A DNA stretch of 64,000 nt from Anthoceros angustus. Its lineage: Eukaryota; Streptophyta; Anthocerotopsida; Anthocerotales; Anthocerotaceae. Made by a program: the position numbers and the translations under genes. The stretch spans positions 736,856 to 800,855 of the forward strand of contig MU008176.1 in the NCBI GenBank assembly GCA_010909165.1, in the 5' to 3' direction. Under the pieces are notes generated by a model. It had not been told where the DNA came from, made no database searches, and saw only the letters and a program-made list of their open reading frames with translations. Positions within the stretch are counted from its first letter, which is position 1. Each line of letters begins with the position of its first letter. Positions 18,700 to 29,981 of this stretch are shown here, piece by piece.

Positions 18700-20265
18700 G
18701 AGAAATGCTAGAGGAACATGTCAGCAGGACTTCCGAGTTGCCATAAAATGTGACAATATGACATCCTTCCCAACAACATGCAAAACAAGCAGTGAACAGA
18801 AGTACTACCTGGACCTTCTGGAAACCCATCTTTTGGAAGAAGGGCAAAACACAACTCATCAGTCGCCCATATCCCTTTATGAGAATGTCCCTCATAGCCA
18901 GTTTGAACTTGCTCACGAGCTGATTAAACAGTTGAAGACAAGTCGCTCGTACAAATTATATGGAAAAATGTGACAATATGACATCCTTCCCAACAACATG
19001 CAAACATTCAGAGCACACACAATAGGATGTAGTGCACGTTGCTATAAATAACAATTGTCTATCAGCCAAAATGCCAAGCGGACCTTTCTCACGAGCTGAT
19101 TAAACAGTTGAAGACAAGTCGCTCGTACAAATTATATGGAAAAATGTGACAATATGACATCCTTCCCAACAACATGCAAAACAAGCAGTGAACAGAAGTA
19201 CTACCTGGACCTTCTGGAAACCCATCTTTTGGAAGAACCCCGTTGATCTGCAACTGAGAAGCAGTTGCCATGGTGCTTTAATTCCAACTGTACCGGATAC
19301 AGCAAGCTGGCGAGAAAGGATGAAGATTTCTACGTACAGGAAATGACAAATCATGTCTTTGGGATTCCAAGAAATGACAATCATGTCTTCGAGATGTCCC
19401 CAAGACTGTGCTCATAGTACCTGCCCGCATAAGGACACCAACAGCGCAGACAAGAATGTTGACTGCTTCTCTACAGGCAGCTCCTCCATCCCAAGTAGCA
19501 GCCCAATTGCCTGCAACGTTTTGAAGGCAACACAGGAAAGTAAGAACTGAGCTCTCGGACGCTAGAAGAAGGTACTTTACTTTTGCATTTTCATAGGCCC
19601 CTTCAAGCAGGTTGTACGTGTCAGCACATGGGTCTCATGAAGGCCAACAGCTCATCTCACCTCAAAGACATAGCTTCGATCTTGGGATAGAACATCATCT
19701 TGCGTGCTGGTAGTCAGCTTCAAAGTAGCTTCCAAGTTCTGTGAGAAATGCTAGAGGAACATGTCAGCAGGACTTCCGAGTTGCCATAAAATGTGACAAT
19801 ATGACATCCTTCCCAACAACATGTGACCCGTCAGAATCAGAGAACGCAATTAATGCTGACGACAAACAACACGTACGAAGAGGCGTATCACACTTACAGT
19901 ATTTGCATCGTTGAGGTCAAACGTTGTATTCAATACACTGTCAATGCAGCACTCTGCTGCAAACTGCTGAACAACAAACCGGCGAAATCCAGGAACCTAC
20001 AGTCGGCAGACCAACAAAGATGAAATAAGACGCGCTTAAGAATTCCCCATAAAAAGCCCACACACACGAACTTTGTCGAAGCTCGGAGGGGCTAATTGGC
20101 AAGTTACCTTCTCTTCTGCAACACCCTCCCCAAGAACATAAAGCAATGTGATTGCTGCTTCAAGGAGAATTGAAGACAAGTCGTCGTACAAATTATATGG
20201 AAAAATGTGACAATATGACATCCTTCCCAACAACATGCAAAACAAGCAGTGAACAGAAGTACTAC
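18700..20265 (-). pseudogene. Patchwork of repeated XPOT 3' exons and introns
   Basis: Every stretch here is a near copy of sequence elsewhere in the XPOT block. The VSKFKLAMRDIL exon recurs at 18,800-18,930, its intron edges at 18,940-19,100, and sequence matching 16.3-16.4 kb at 19,237-19,342. The SALLVSLCGQ exon recurs at 19,420-19,510, the 18.5-18.75 kb intron/exon at 19,510-19,800, and the 16.8-17.1 kb block at 19,815-20,120. Joins occur at short exact matches. No reading frame continues across the joins. Confidence 0.75.
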
Positions 20266-21104
20266 CTGAAGGATATCTTCAATATAGGGGACCATCTGTA
20301 CCCGCATTGTCTTCACTAGGCGCATAAAAAGGTACCCTGCTCGATTGCTAACATTCGGGTTTGGATGCTGAAACCCTCTCGAGTCAAGAAAAGCTGAAAG
20401 AACTGAAGGAAGATATTGTGGATGGTGCTGCAAGAACCGAACATATCTTGTGACCGTTTCCAGACAAGATAGTGCTACTAGTCGATGAGAATGACACGGT
20501 ACTGGGCGTGATAGTATAGCTCCAATCATGTCTACAAGTGGCCCTCCACCAGGCTTCAATGCATCTTCTGCAACACCCTCCCCAAGAACATAAAGCAATG
20601 TGATTGCTGCTTCAACGTCCTCAAATGGAGTCTCAGGATTTGAAATTGCTGAGGTGAGGGTGCTCTGCACAAATGTTCGTGTCAGATCAGGAGCAACACG
20701 ATGGATGCACCTGAACAAAGAAAATAAATCCTTCCGGTAATCTGCCATCCTCTCCTCTTCTTCTAGCCCATCTTTATCTGGTTCATCTACGGAATCTTTA
20801 CTCTCTGGATCGAAACGCATCCGAATCCGAATGACCTCTAATATCTCACCGATATAGACAGCCTGTTTCCCATTCATTGAAGAGTCTGCAGTTCTCATCC
20901 TCAGAACATAACTAGACAAGAACTGAACCGTTGCAGAGGATATTTCTTCGTCGCCATGCTTCATGAAGTAAAATACAGATGGCAACACATCATCCAGAAG
21001 TGCTGTAACAAGTTCCACTGTCTCTGTGCCATTTATAGGTATTTTCTTGCTGCACTCGAGTACTTCTGTGGCTAGCCCTGTCAGCAAAGATGTGAGTTTA
21101 AGGG
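20266..21104 (-). pseudogene. XPOT: XPOT middle coding segment (HEAT-repeat region), displaced piece
   Basis: An uninterrupted minus-strand frame runs from KLTSLLTGLATEVLECSKK through YIGEILEVIRIRMRF, an acidic loop (DSVDEPDKDGLEEEER) and LFRCIHRVAPDLTRTFV to FMRLVKTMRVQMVPYIEDILQ, ending at a donor (CAG|GTAGTA in coding sense) at 20,266. This matches the middle of plant exportin-T without introns. At its upstream side it fuses at AAGGGCAAA (21,100-21,108) to intronic sequence from around 17.65 kb instead of the preceding coding sequence. The piece is intact in itself and is the only complete copy of this part. Confidence 0.8.
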
Positions 21105-21589
21105 CAAAACACAACTCATCAGTCGCCCATATCCCTTTATGAGAATGTCCCTCATAGCCAGTTTGAACTTGCTCACGAGCTGATTAAACAGTTGAAGACA
21201 CTCCACCACATCTTTTGGCTGGGGCACAAGCTACTTGTGAAAAAGCTATACAATTTGTGGGCAGGACACTGACAGATGCTATCATGGAAAGTCACGTGAC
21301 TCACAACCTGTCATGCTAAAAACATCTCATATTCCATGCAGTGAACTCAATGCACCCAGACAGGTGACAGCTTCTTGAGTCAAACAAAGCAAAGGAGGCA
21401 ATTGCTTAAGCAAAGTGTTTTGGCGGCTGCATCCATTCTCTTTGAGACTATGGCCAACAAACAGTCGGCAGCAGCTCATGGAGCTGTGGAGGTTCACTGC
21501 CAGAAACTAGAAATTCGAAAAGCAGACGAATGAATACTTCATTGGCAACCAAAGAAATGTCAATCCAGGACACATATCTGCGCATAACT

Positions 21590-22247
21590 TCAAGCACAGA
21601 TACCGCCAGAAGGTGTTTGTCCCTTGTAAGATACAGCTAGGCTGTACCAAGCCCTCACAATCTCAGGGATACACTGCAGGCGCATCGCATCCTTTATACG
21701 ATTGGCAGCAGAAACTTTCTCGGTATCCTTAGGGTAGTCCAAGCTAATAACTTCCTCATCCAAAGTGATCAATATGCGACAGAACATATCCACAACTCCC
21801 GGTCCCTGGTTCAGACAAGCAAGCAGGTCGAGGAAAACAGAGGACCACTCTGAAGGGTAGTCCAGGAAGATGAGAATAACAATTATCTGGGATAGTTTGT
21901 TCCTGACAAAGACAGGTCTAGCAAGCATGGCCGCTCCAGCGTCTGCAGATTGTGGTAACTGAGCGTCTGCATTCACCAGCCTCAAACAGCAGCGACGACC
22001 GTATGAACATTCGCTCAGGTGGAGCTAAACCTGTGTATCGCTGCTTTGCCGTCTCTTCCAATGTCTGCAGGCACCAAAACTGGACTTCTGGAAACTGCGA
22101 GCATCTAAATTTCTGGAGACATGCTTGCCATATGGTGGGGGACTGCTTAGCCCGTTCACAGTAGGCCATAGCCTGTGCCTTGAGCTGTGCATCCACTGCA
22201 CCAGTCTGATCAAAACTAAACAGAATAGCCTTCTCGAAGTCATCCAT
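21590..22247 (-). pseudogene. XPOT: XPOT N-terminal coding segment, copy 1 (frame broken)
   Basis: The start codon is at 22,245-22,247 (MDDFEKAILFSFDQTGAVDA). The frame reads the importin-beta N-terminal region (FPEVQFWCLQTLEETAKQRY) to MFIRSSLL, then breaks near 22,000-21,980 because sequence present in the other copy (26.2 kb) is replaced by a different short stretch. The frame resumes as VNADAQLPQSADAG through FVRNKLSQIIVILIFLDYPS, DMFCRILITLDEEVISLDYP and PEIVRAWYSLAVSYKG to about 21,615, where two bases of CAGAGAAGG are missing and the frame is lost. Confidence 0.78.
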
Positions 22248-22410
22248 GATTCCAAGAAATGACAATCATGTCTTCGAGATGTCCCCAAGACTGTGCTCAT
22301 AGTACCTGCCCGCATAAGGACACCAACAGCGCAGACAAGAATGTTGACTGCTTCTCTACAGGCAGCTCCTCCATCCCAAGTAGCAGCCCAATTGCCTGCA
22401 ACGTTTTGAA

Positions 22411-23018
22411 GGCAACACATCATCCAGAAGTGCTGTAACAAGTTCCACTGTCTCTGTGCCATTTATAGGTATTTTCTTGCTGCACTCGAGTACTTCTGTG
22501 GCTAGCCCTGTCAGCAAAGATGTGAGTTTAAGGGCAAAGTCTGGTTCCTGCGCTTGCATGATGCGGCTACAAACCTGCCCTATCTGCAATTGCTTAAGCA
22601 AAGTAAGCTTGGCGGCTGCATCCATTCTCTTTGAGACTATGGCCAACAAACAGTCGGCAGCAGCTCCGCGGAGCTGTGGAGGTTCACTGCCAGAAACTAG
22701 AAATTCGAAAAGCAGACGAATGAATACTTCATTGGCAACCAAAGAAATGTCAATCCAGGACACATATCTGCGCATAACTTCAAGCACAGATACCGCCAGA
22801 GAAGGTGTTTGTCCCTTGTAAGATACAGCTAGGCTGTACCAAGCCCTCACAATCTCAGGGATACACTGCAGGCGCATCGCATCCTTTATACGATTGGCAG
22901 CAGAAACTTTCTCGGTATCCTTAGGGTAGTCCAAGCTAATAACTTCCTCATCCAAAGTGATCAATATGCGACAGAACATATCCACAACTCCCGGTCCCTG
23001 GTTCAGACAAGCAAGCAG
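22411..23018 (-). pseudogene. XPOT: XPOT coding segment, copy 2 of the N-terminal/middle part
   Basis: The frame runs from DMFCRILITLDEEV (about 22,980) through SLAVSVLEVMRRYVSWIDIS, FEFLVSGSEPPQLRGAAADC, SKRMDAAAKLTLLKQLQIGQ and SLLTGLATEVLECSKKIPIN to LVTALLDDVLPS. It bridges the parts held by the neighbouring pieces and is the only copy in which this stretch is unbroken. It ends on the left at GGCAACACA (22,411-22,419), fused to the AIGLLLGMEE exon, and on the right at CAAGCAGGT (23,012-23,020), fused to intronic sequence. Confidence 0.78.
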
Positions 23019-23019
23019 G

Positions 23020-23360
23020 TTGTACGTGTCAGCACATGGGTCTCATGAAGGCCAACAGCTCATCTCACCTCAAAGACATAGCTTCGATCTTGGGATAGAA
23101 CATCATCTTGCGTGCTGGTAGTCAGCTTCAAAGTAGCTTCCAAGTTCTGTGAGAAATGCTAGAGGAACATGTCAGCAGGACTTCCGAGTTGCCATAAAAT
23201 GTGACAATATGACATCCTTCCCAACAACATGCAAAACAAGCAGTGAACAGAAGTACTACCTGAAGGATATCTTCAATATAGGGGACCATCTGTACCCGCA
23301 TTGTCTTCACTAGGCGCATAAAAAGGTACCCTGCTCGATTGCTAACATTCGGGTTTGGAT
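23020..23360 (-). pseudogene. Repeat of XPOT exon NLEATLKL plus the start of the EDILQ exon
   Basis: Nearly identical to 18.58-18.80 kb, continuing at 23,255-23,350 as in 20.26-20.36 kb (MRLVKTMRVQMVPYIEDILQ and its donor). This join of the EDILQ exon to the following intron and the NLEATLKL exon is probably the authentic local order. The piece then fuses at GGTTTGGATG (23,352-23,361) to the XPOT 5' flank. Confidence 0.7.
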
Positions 23361-23361
23361 G

Positions 23362-23580
23362 AGAAAAATCAACTGGGATGTGTTTGGATTACCAGAATGT
23401 AACTCTTCAAACAGTAGGCGCTGACTGTGACGTGCGCTCAACTGTCTCCAACCATGATGGCAGAGATCAAAAATCCATTGCTGGACGTGCTCAAGGTGGC
23501 TCTCGAATCACAGAACCAGACATGAATCCGAACTCGACCCCTTCAGGTCGATATCTCCCACGAGGTCTCAATGACTAAAG
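23362..23580. other. XPOT-PEX3 intergenic sequence, copy 1
   Basis: Matches 26,695-26,868 and continues for a further ~100 bp seen only here (from CTCGACCCCTTCAGG on). In the inferred original order this is the divergent spacer between the XPOT start and the PEX3 side. No ORF of note. Confidence 0.55.
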
Positions 23581-23589
23581 CTACGGATA

Positions 23590-24085
23590 GCAAACATACA
23601 TACAGAAGATCGTAACTTCGGCAGAATGCGAGCTCCACCCTAATCATTCCAGCATTGGCACGTGCAACTTCTGTGCAACCAAGCTGTGCATAACCACAAT
23701 TCAAGAACTCGGATCCATAGAACGAGGAGAATTCACCGCCACGAGAGCTGCGGATACGGGTAGAGAAAAAAACCCGTCCACTATTTCTCTTGGGAGAAAT
23801 CCCAGTTCACGAGAAGGCAGCATAGGAGGCAGAAGAAAAGGCCTCACTGCTGCGAGGACCGAAAAACGGATTCACGCACCAACTCGAGGCGCGATACCAC
23901 GAAGATTGTTGCGCAAGAAATCTACCCTGTGTCACACGTTTCAGGATTGGCGCTTCCCACCAGCAAAGACTGGAATGGGGAAAAGAAGCCGCATGAGAAA
24001 GGCAAAGTCAAATGTCTTTAAGGCAAGGAAGGCTGGGGACGCGTTTGAGGTGAGGGCAGACATACAGTGCCGGTGGGCGGCGGAT
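23590..24085 (+). pseudogene. Copy of PEX3 upstream sequence with a possible small exon
   Basis: Near copy of 27,736-28,205 with 1-3 bp indels in homopolymers. It includes the frame starting MGKRSRMRKAKSNVFKARKA (ATG near 23,977) that ends at a donor-like GAGGTGAGGG. It fuses at GATCAGGAG (24,083-24,091) to antisense XPOT. Confidence 0.6.
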
Positions 24086-24509
24086 CAGGAGCAACACGAT
24101 GGATGCACCTGAACAAAGAAAATAAATCCTTCCGGTAATCTGCCATCCTCTCCTCTTCTTCTAGCCCATCTTTATCTGGTTCATCTACGGAATCTTTACT
24201 CTCTGGATCGAAACGCATCCGAATCCGAATGACCTCTAATATCTCACCGATATAGACAGCCTGTTTCCCATTCATTGAAGAGTCTGCAGTTCTCATCCTC
24301 AGAACATAACTAGACAAGAACTGAACCGTTGCAGAGGATATTTCTTCGTCGCCATGCTTCATGAAGTAAAATACAGATGGCAACACATCATCCAGAAGTG
24401 CTGTAACAAGTTCCACTGTCTCTGTGCCATTTATAGGTATTTTCTTGCTGCACTCGAGTACTTCTGTGGCTAGCCCTGTCAGCAAAGATGTGAGTTTAAG
24501 GGCAAAGTC
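24085..24509 (-). pseudogene. XPOT: XPOT middle coding segment, second copy
   Basis: Identical in sense to part of 20.69-21.10 kb: LTSLLTGLATEVLECSKKIP to ADYRKDLFSLFRCIHRVAP. It is joined at both ends to PEX3-upstream DNA through 9-bp matches (GATCAGGAG on the left, GGCAAAGTC at 24,501-24,509 on the right). The frame is open throughout the piece. Confidence 0.78.
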
Positions 24510-25036
24510 AAATGTCTTTAAGGCAAGGAAGGCTGGGGACGCGTTTGAGGTGAGGGCAGACATACAGTGCCGGTGGGCGGCGGATCAGGAGGTGCAGCGG
24601 CATGCAAGGAGGAGAGAGGGAGACGCGTACTGAGATTATAGCCTTGCCACCTCGGGTATGCCTGGCTCTTGTGGCCCCCAAAAACCTGCCTGGACAGCGC
24701 AGGCGTCTGGATGTGTGCCAGCCAGCTACAGACACAAGACACAAACTGAGCGCAATTCTGTGCCGCCGTAACTAAGATCCTGATAACCCCGAGGATTGAT
24801 TGATTACCGGCGTCGGCAGTGAAATCCGCGAATTTCCTACCGATTTGGCAAGGTGGCCCTAAAAAGCCCTAGCGAGGCACCCGATGCTGTCGGTTCCAGC
24901 AGATTCCGAGCCTGATTCATCGCAAACAAATGTTAGCGCTAGTGATTGGTGACTTCGATTCTGTTCCGTTGGCCTGTTAGCTCCCCCGCTTTCTCCAGCC
25001 TGCTGTGAGCTGCAGGGACACCATACAGCCGGTACG
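24510..25036. other. Copy of the PEX3 5' flank
   Basis: Near copy of 28,150-28,676, differing by small indels (for example an extra ACATAC-like hexamer near 24,560, and GATTGATTGATTACC against GATTGATTGACACC). No independent gene is seen. Confidence 0.65.
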
Positions 25037-26077
25037 ATGTTTAGGGCTTGGGTGAAGAAACACAGGCGAGCCATCCTGGTGGCAGCTGGAGTGGTCGGAG
25101 CAGGTTGTTGTGCCTACTATGCCTTGTCACAGAGACCGGGACTGAAAGCCCTGCCTGAGGATGACGTCCAATCTGCCTTGTTGCGGAAGGAGGCTGAGGA
25201 TCGGGCTGAGGCTCAGCTGCAGAGCCATTTCGAGAGCATCCAGAAGATATCGGATACGACTACGTTGCCCTCCATTTTGCCTCACTTGAGGTCTCGGCTG
25301 TTTGCTCTGGTTGATCTGACGTGGACAAGCTGCTGCATGCGAAAGAAGATCCGCTGGCTCTGAGTGCCAAGGAGAAGGTGCAGCTGTGGCAGGAGCTGTG
25401 GAGGTTCACTGCCAGAAACTAGAAATTCTGAAAAGCAGACGAATGAATACTTCATTGGCAACCAAAGAAATGTCAATCCAGGACACATATCTGCGCATAA
25501 CTTCAAGCACAGATACCGCCAGAGAAGGTGCAGCTGTGGCAGGAGCTGAAAATTCAAAGTGTTTGATCCGGGAGCACAGGATGGTTTTTCACTGACATAC
25601 GATGGTTGCGGGTTCCTGACTAGTGTGTGTGTGTGTCTCTGACAGGCTTTACCAGGACTGTGAGTGCTTTTGGGCCGTCAGTCTGTTGGATCTGTTTATC
25701 CGAACTCAACTGAATATTCTCGGAAGGCATGTCTACACAGACACGGCTCGTGGATTGAGGCCTCGAAGTGCGGGGACATACACGCCGCTTTCCATTGGCT
25801 GCCAGCACAAGTTTATTGCGTTTGCTGACTATCTGCCGTATAAGGGCTTGAGTAGTCTGGTGGCTCATGTGCAAGAGGTGGTGGAGACGGTGATGAAAGA
25901 CAAGGCTCTCAAGGATGAGTACGATGTCGATAGTTTGCGTCGTCTCTTTGCTGATATTCGCAGTCGCTTTGAAGACAACACCGACTGTTGGACAGAATAT
26001 GTGCTTCCAGTGGACGACAACTTACCAGCTGATCTTGCGGCTGCCTCATTAGCTGCAGATGCAGCACAGCCAACAGA

Positions 26078-26488
26078 GGACCACTCTGAAGGGTAGTCCA
26101 GGAAGATGAGAATAACAATTATCTGGGATAGTTTGTTCCTGACAAAGACAGGTCTAGCAAGCATGGCCGCTCCAGCGTCTGCAGATTGTGGTAACTGAGC
26201 GTCTGCATTCACCGTACAAACAGCTCCCAGCAGCGACGACCGTATGAACATTCGCTCAGGTGGAGCTAAACCTGTGTATCGCTGCTTTGCCGTCTCTTCC
26301 AATGTCTGCAGGCACCAAAACTGGACTTCTGGAAACTGCGAGCATCTAAATTTCTGGAGACATGCTTGCCATATGGTGGGGGACTGCTTAGCCCGTTCAC
26401 AGTAGGCCATAGCCTGTGCCTTGAGCTGTGCATCCACTGCACCAGTCTGATCAAAACTAAACAGAATAGCCTTCTCGAAGTCATCCAT
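26078..26488 (-). pseudogene. XPOT: XPOT first coding segment, copy 2 (N terminus intact)
   Basis: ATG at 26,486-26,488. The frame is unbroken from MDDFEKAILF through MFIRSSLLGAVCTVNADAQL to FLDYPSEWSSV, then crosses into antisense PEX3. Unlike the copy at 22 kb it keeps the stretch between SSLL and VNADAQ, so this is the better version of the N terminus. Confidence 0.8.
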
Positions 26489-26868
26489 GATTCCAAGTTC
26501 CTACCTGGTCAATCGCAGGAGAAAAAGTAGTATCACCCTTCTGATATGGAATGCTGTCTGGAAAGTACAACGCAAGCGAACAAGTCGACCGTACCCGGAT
26601 TCTATGCCGTGCCTGTCCAAGCTGGTGGGGAGCCCCGACAGGGACTACTGTCCTGTGCTCCAAAGAATCCCCGACCGATCTAGGACGGTTTGGATGAGAA
26701 AAATCAACTGGGATGTGTTTGGATTACCAGAATGTAACTCTTCAAACAGTAGGCGCTGACTGTGACGTGCGCTCAACTGTCTCCAACCATGATGGCAGAG
26801 ATCAAAAATCCATTGCTGGACGTGCTCAAGGTGGCTCTCGAATCACAGAACCAGACATGAATCCGAAC
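26489..26868. promoter_or_regulatory. Putative XPOT 5' UTR/promoter and divergent spacer
   Basis: Sequence directly upstream of the XPOT start codon, about 380 bp; the part from 26,690 is repeated at 23,354-23,530. It has no long ORF with recognisable features. Its position, joined to XPOT on one side and (through the 23.4-23.6 kb copy) to PEX3 upstream DNA on the other, suggests the two genes were head to head. No core promoter motif is asserted. Confidence 0.4.
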
Positions 26869-27735
26869 TCGACTGAATATTCTCGGAAGGCATGTCTACA
26901 CAGACACGGCTCGTGGATTGGAGGCCTCAGTGCGGGGACATACACGCCGCTTTCCATTGGCTGCCAGCACAAGTTTATTGCGTTTGCTGACTATCTGCCG
27001 TATAAGGGCTTGAGTAGTCTGGTGGCTCATGTGCAAGAGGTGGTGGAGACGGTGATGAAAGACAAGGCTCTCAAGGATGAGTACGATGTCGATAGTTTGC
27101 GTCGTCTCTTTGATATTCGCAGTCGCTTTGAAGACAACACCGACTGTTGGACAGAATATGTGCTTCCAGTGGACGACAACTTACCAGCTGATCTTGCGGC
27201 TGCCTCATTAGCTGCAGATGCAGCACAGCCAACAGAGGAGCTCATCAAGGCTACCGACGATGATGCACGGCTGAGTCAGCTCATGACGGAGACCAGACGA
27301 GTTTTGTCAAGGTAGGTTGTTGTTGCTGATTGCCTTGGCCAGCCCTTTTCAGTTGACAGTATTTGACACTATGATGTTTGTTGTACCTCAGTGAGGAGTT
27401 CCGCCTAGTGCTAGAGCAGCTGTTCATGCTATTTTGGAGGGAGTCACCACGGAATTGTATGCCAGCTTCGAGAGCGTTGTCTACCATTGGCCAAACTACT
27501 TCCGGCAATAGCAAGCGTGGGCAACTCTCTTGGAGGAACCGGCGGATAACAAATACACACGAATACTATCTCGCCTGCCGTCAGTAGAGTCCTTCTGCGC
27601 CATGGTTTACAGTACTACAGCTGAGGAATAGCGGATGACTAGTGACCTGTGCACGAGAATTGTTGCATGCTGTATATTACAACTACTGACCCATTTGACG
27701 CCATTCCACGTGATCCCCAGTGAACCACGAACATT

Positions 27736-28676
27736 GATAGCAAACATACATACAGAAGATCGTAACTTCGGCAGAATGCGAGCTCCACCCTAATCATTCC
27801 AGCATTGGCACGTGCAACTTCTGTGCAACCAAGCTGTGCATAACCACAATTCAAGAACTCGGATCCATAGAACGAGGAGAATTCACCGCCACGAGAGCTG
27901 CGGATACGGGTAGAGAAAAACCCGTCCACTATTTCTCTTGGGAGAAATCCCATTCACGAGAAGGCAGCATAGGAGGCAGAAGAAAAGGCCTCACTGCTGC
28001 GAGGACCGAAAACGGATTCACGCACCAACTCGAGGCGCGATACCACGAAGATTGTTGCGCAAGAAATCTACCCTGTGTCACACGTTTCAGGATTGGCGCT
28101 TCCCACCAGCAAAGACTGGAATGGGGAAAAGAAGCCGCATGAGAAAGGCAAAGTCAAATGTCTTTAAGGCAAGGAAGGCTGGGGACGCGTTTGAGGTGAG
28201 GGATACAGTGCCGGTGGGCGGCGGATCAGGAGGTGCAGCGGCATGCAAGGAGGAGAGAGGAGACGCGTACTGAGATTATAGCCTTGCCACCTCGGGTATG
28301 CCTGGCTCTTGTGGCCCCCAAAAACCTGCCTGGACAGCGCAGGCGTCTGGATGTGTGCCAGCCAGCTACAGACACAAGACACAAACTGAGCGCAATTCTG
28401 TGCCGCCGTAACTAAGATCCCGATAACCCCGAGGATTGATTGACACCGGCGTCGGCAGTGAAATCCGCGAATTTCCCTACCGATTTGGCAAGGTGGCCCT
28501 AAAAAGCCCTAGCGAGGCACCCGATGCTGTCGGTTCCAGCAGATTCCGAGCCTGATTCATCGCAAACAAATGTTAGCGCTAGTGATTGGTGACTTCGATT
28601 CTGTTCCGTTGGCCTGTTAGCTCCCCCGCTTTCTCCAGCCTGCTGTGAGCTGCAGGGACACCATACAGCCGGTACG
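27736..28676. other. 5' flank of intact PEX3, with a possible small upstream exon
   Basis: A plus-strand frame has ATG at about 28,118 (MGKRSRMRKAKSNVFKARKAGDAFE) and a donor-like GAGGTGAGGG at about 28,196. It is Lys/Arg-rich like many nucleolar or ribosome-biogenesis proteins, but I cannot name it and no second exon is evident before PEX3 begins 480 bp downstream. It may be a truncated neighbour or a chance frame. The left border (GATAGCAAACAT, 27,736-27,747) is a duplication junction with the PEX3 3' flank. Confidence 0.4.
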
Positions 28677-29981
28677 ATGTTTAGGGCTTGGGTGAAGAAA
28701 CACAGGCGAGCCATCCTGGTGGCAGCTGGAGTGGTCGGAGCAGGTTGTTGTGCCTACTATGCCTTGTCACAGAGACCGGGACTGAAAGCCCTGCCTGAGG
28801 ATGACGTCCAATCTGCCTTGTTGCGGAAGGAGGCTGAGGATCGGGCTGAGGCTCAGCTGCAGAGCCATTTCGAGAGCATCCAGAAGATATCGGATACGAC
28901 TACGTTGCCCTCCATTTTGCCTCACTTGAGGTCTCGGCTGTTTGCTCTGGTTGATCTGACGGGCTTGATGGACAAGCTGCTGCATGCGAAAGAAGATCCG
29001 CTGGCTCTGAGTGCCAAGGAGAAGGTGCAGCTGTGGCAGGAGCTGAAAATTCAAAGTAAGCTTGATCCGGGAGCACGGGATGGTTTTTTCACTGACATAC
29101 GATGGTTGCGGGTTCCTGACTAGTGTGTGTGTGTGTCTCTGACAGGCTTTACCAGGACTGTGAGTGCTTTTTGGGCCGTCAGTCTGTTGGATCTGTTTAT
29201 CCGAACTCAACTGAATATTCTCGGAAGGCATGTCTACACAGACACGGCTCGTGGATTGGAGGCCTCGAAGTGCGGGGACATACACACGCCGCTTTCCATT
29301 GGCTGCCAGCACAAGTTTATTGCGTTTGCTGACTATCTGCCGTATAAGGGCTTGAGTAGTCTGGTGGCTCATGTGCAAGAGGTGGTGGAGACGGTGATGA
29401 AAGACAAGGCTCTCAAGGATGAGTACGATGTCGATAGTTTGCGTCGTCTCTTTGCTGATATTCGCAGTCGCTTTGAAGACAACACCGACTGTTGGACAGA
29501 ATATGTGCTTCCAGTGGACGACAACTTACCAGCTGATCTTGCGGCTGCCTCATTAGCTGCAGATGCAGCACAGCCAACAGAGGAGCTCATCAAGGCTACC
29601 GACGATGATGCACGGCTGAGTCAGCTCATGACGGAGACCAGACGAGTTTTGTCAAGGTAGGTTGTTGTTGCTGATTGCCTTGGCCAGCCCTTTTTCAGTT
29701 GACAGTATTTGACACTATGATGTTTGTTGTACCTCAGTGAGGAGTTCCGCCTAGTGCTGAGAGCAGCTGTTCATGCTATTTTGGAGGGAGTCACCACGGA
29801 ATTGTATGCCAGCTTCGGAGAGCGTTGTCTACCATTGGCCAAACTACTTCCGGCAATAGCAAGCGTGGGCAACTCTCTCTTGGAGGAACCGGCGGATAAC
29901 AAATACACACGAATACTATCTCGCCTGCCGTCAGTAGAGTCCTTCTGCGCCATGGTTTACAGTACTACAGCTGAGGAATAG
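28677..29981 (+). CDS. PEX3: Peroxisomal biogenesis factor 3 (intact copy)
   Basis: Peroxisomal membrane protein that anchors the PEX19 receptor and is needed to insert other peroxisomal membrane proteins. Three exons with consistent phases: 28,677-29,055, 29,146-29,656 and 29,738-29,981 (1,134 nt, 377 residues, near the ~370 usual in plants). The N terminus has the family's basic stretch then a hydrophobic anchor (KKHRRAILVAAGVVGAGCCA). The body carries the conserved STTLPSILPHLRSRL-like segment, EKVQLWQELKIQSFTR and RTQLNILGRHVYTDTAR, and ends SFCAMVYSTTAEE. Exon 1 splits Ser codon AGC at IQ|S. The adjacent broken copy ends about 100 bp before its 5' flank begins, a head-to-tail tandem arrangement. 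Confidence 0.93.

Larger units (their letters stand above)
25037..27630 (+). pseudogene. PEX3: Broken PEX3 copy with antisense XPOT inserts
   Basis: It starts as PEX3 (FRAWVKKHRRAILVAAGVVG) and then accumulates faults. A 9-bp loss (GGGCTTGAT) near 25,321 is followed by a 140-bp antisense XPOT stretch at 25,391-25,530. Exon 2 restarts at about 25,646 with a lost base before RGLE; at 26,072-26,080 (AACAGAGGA) it switches to the antisense XPOT first exon (to 26,488) and the XPOT upstream spacer (26,489-26,868). From 26,869 it returns to PEX3 exon 2 (to 27,316) and exon 3 (27,395-27,630), where three single-base losses break the frame. It cannot encode a peroxin. Confidence 0.85.
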
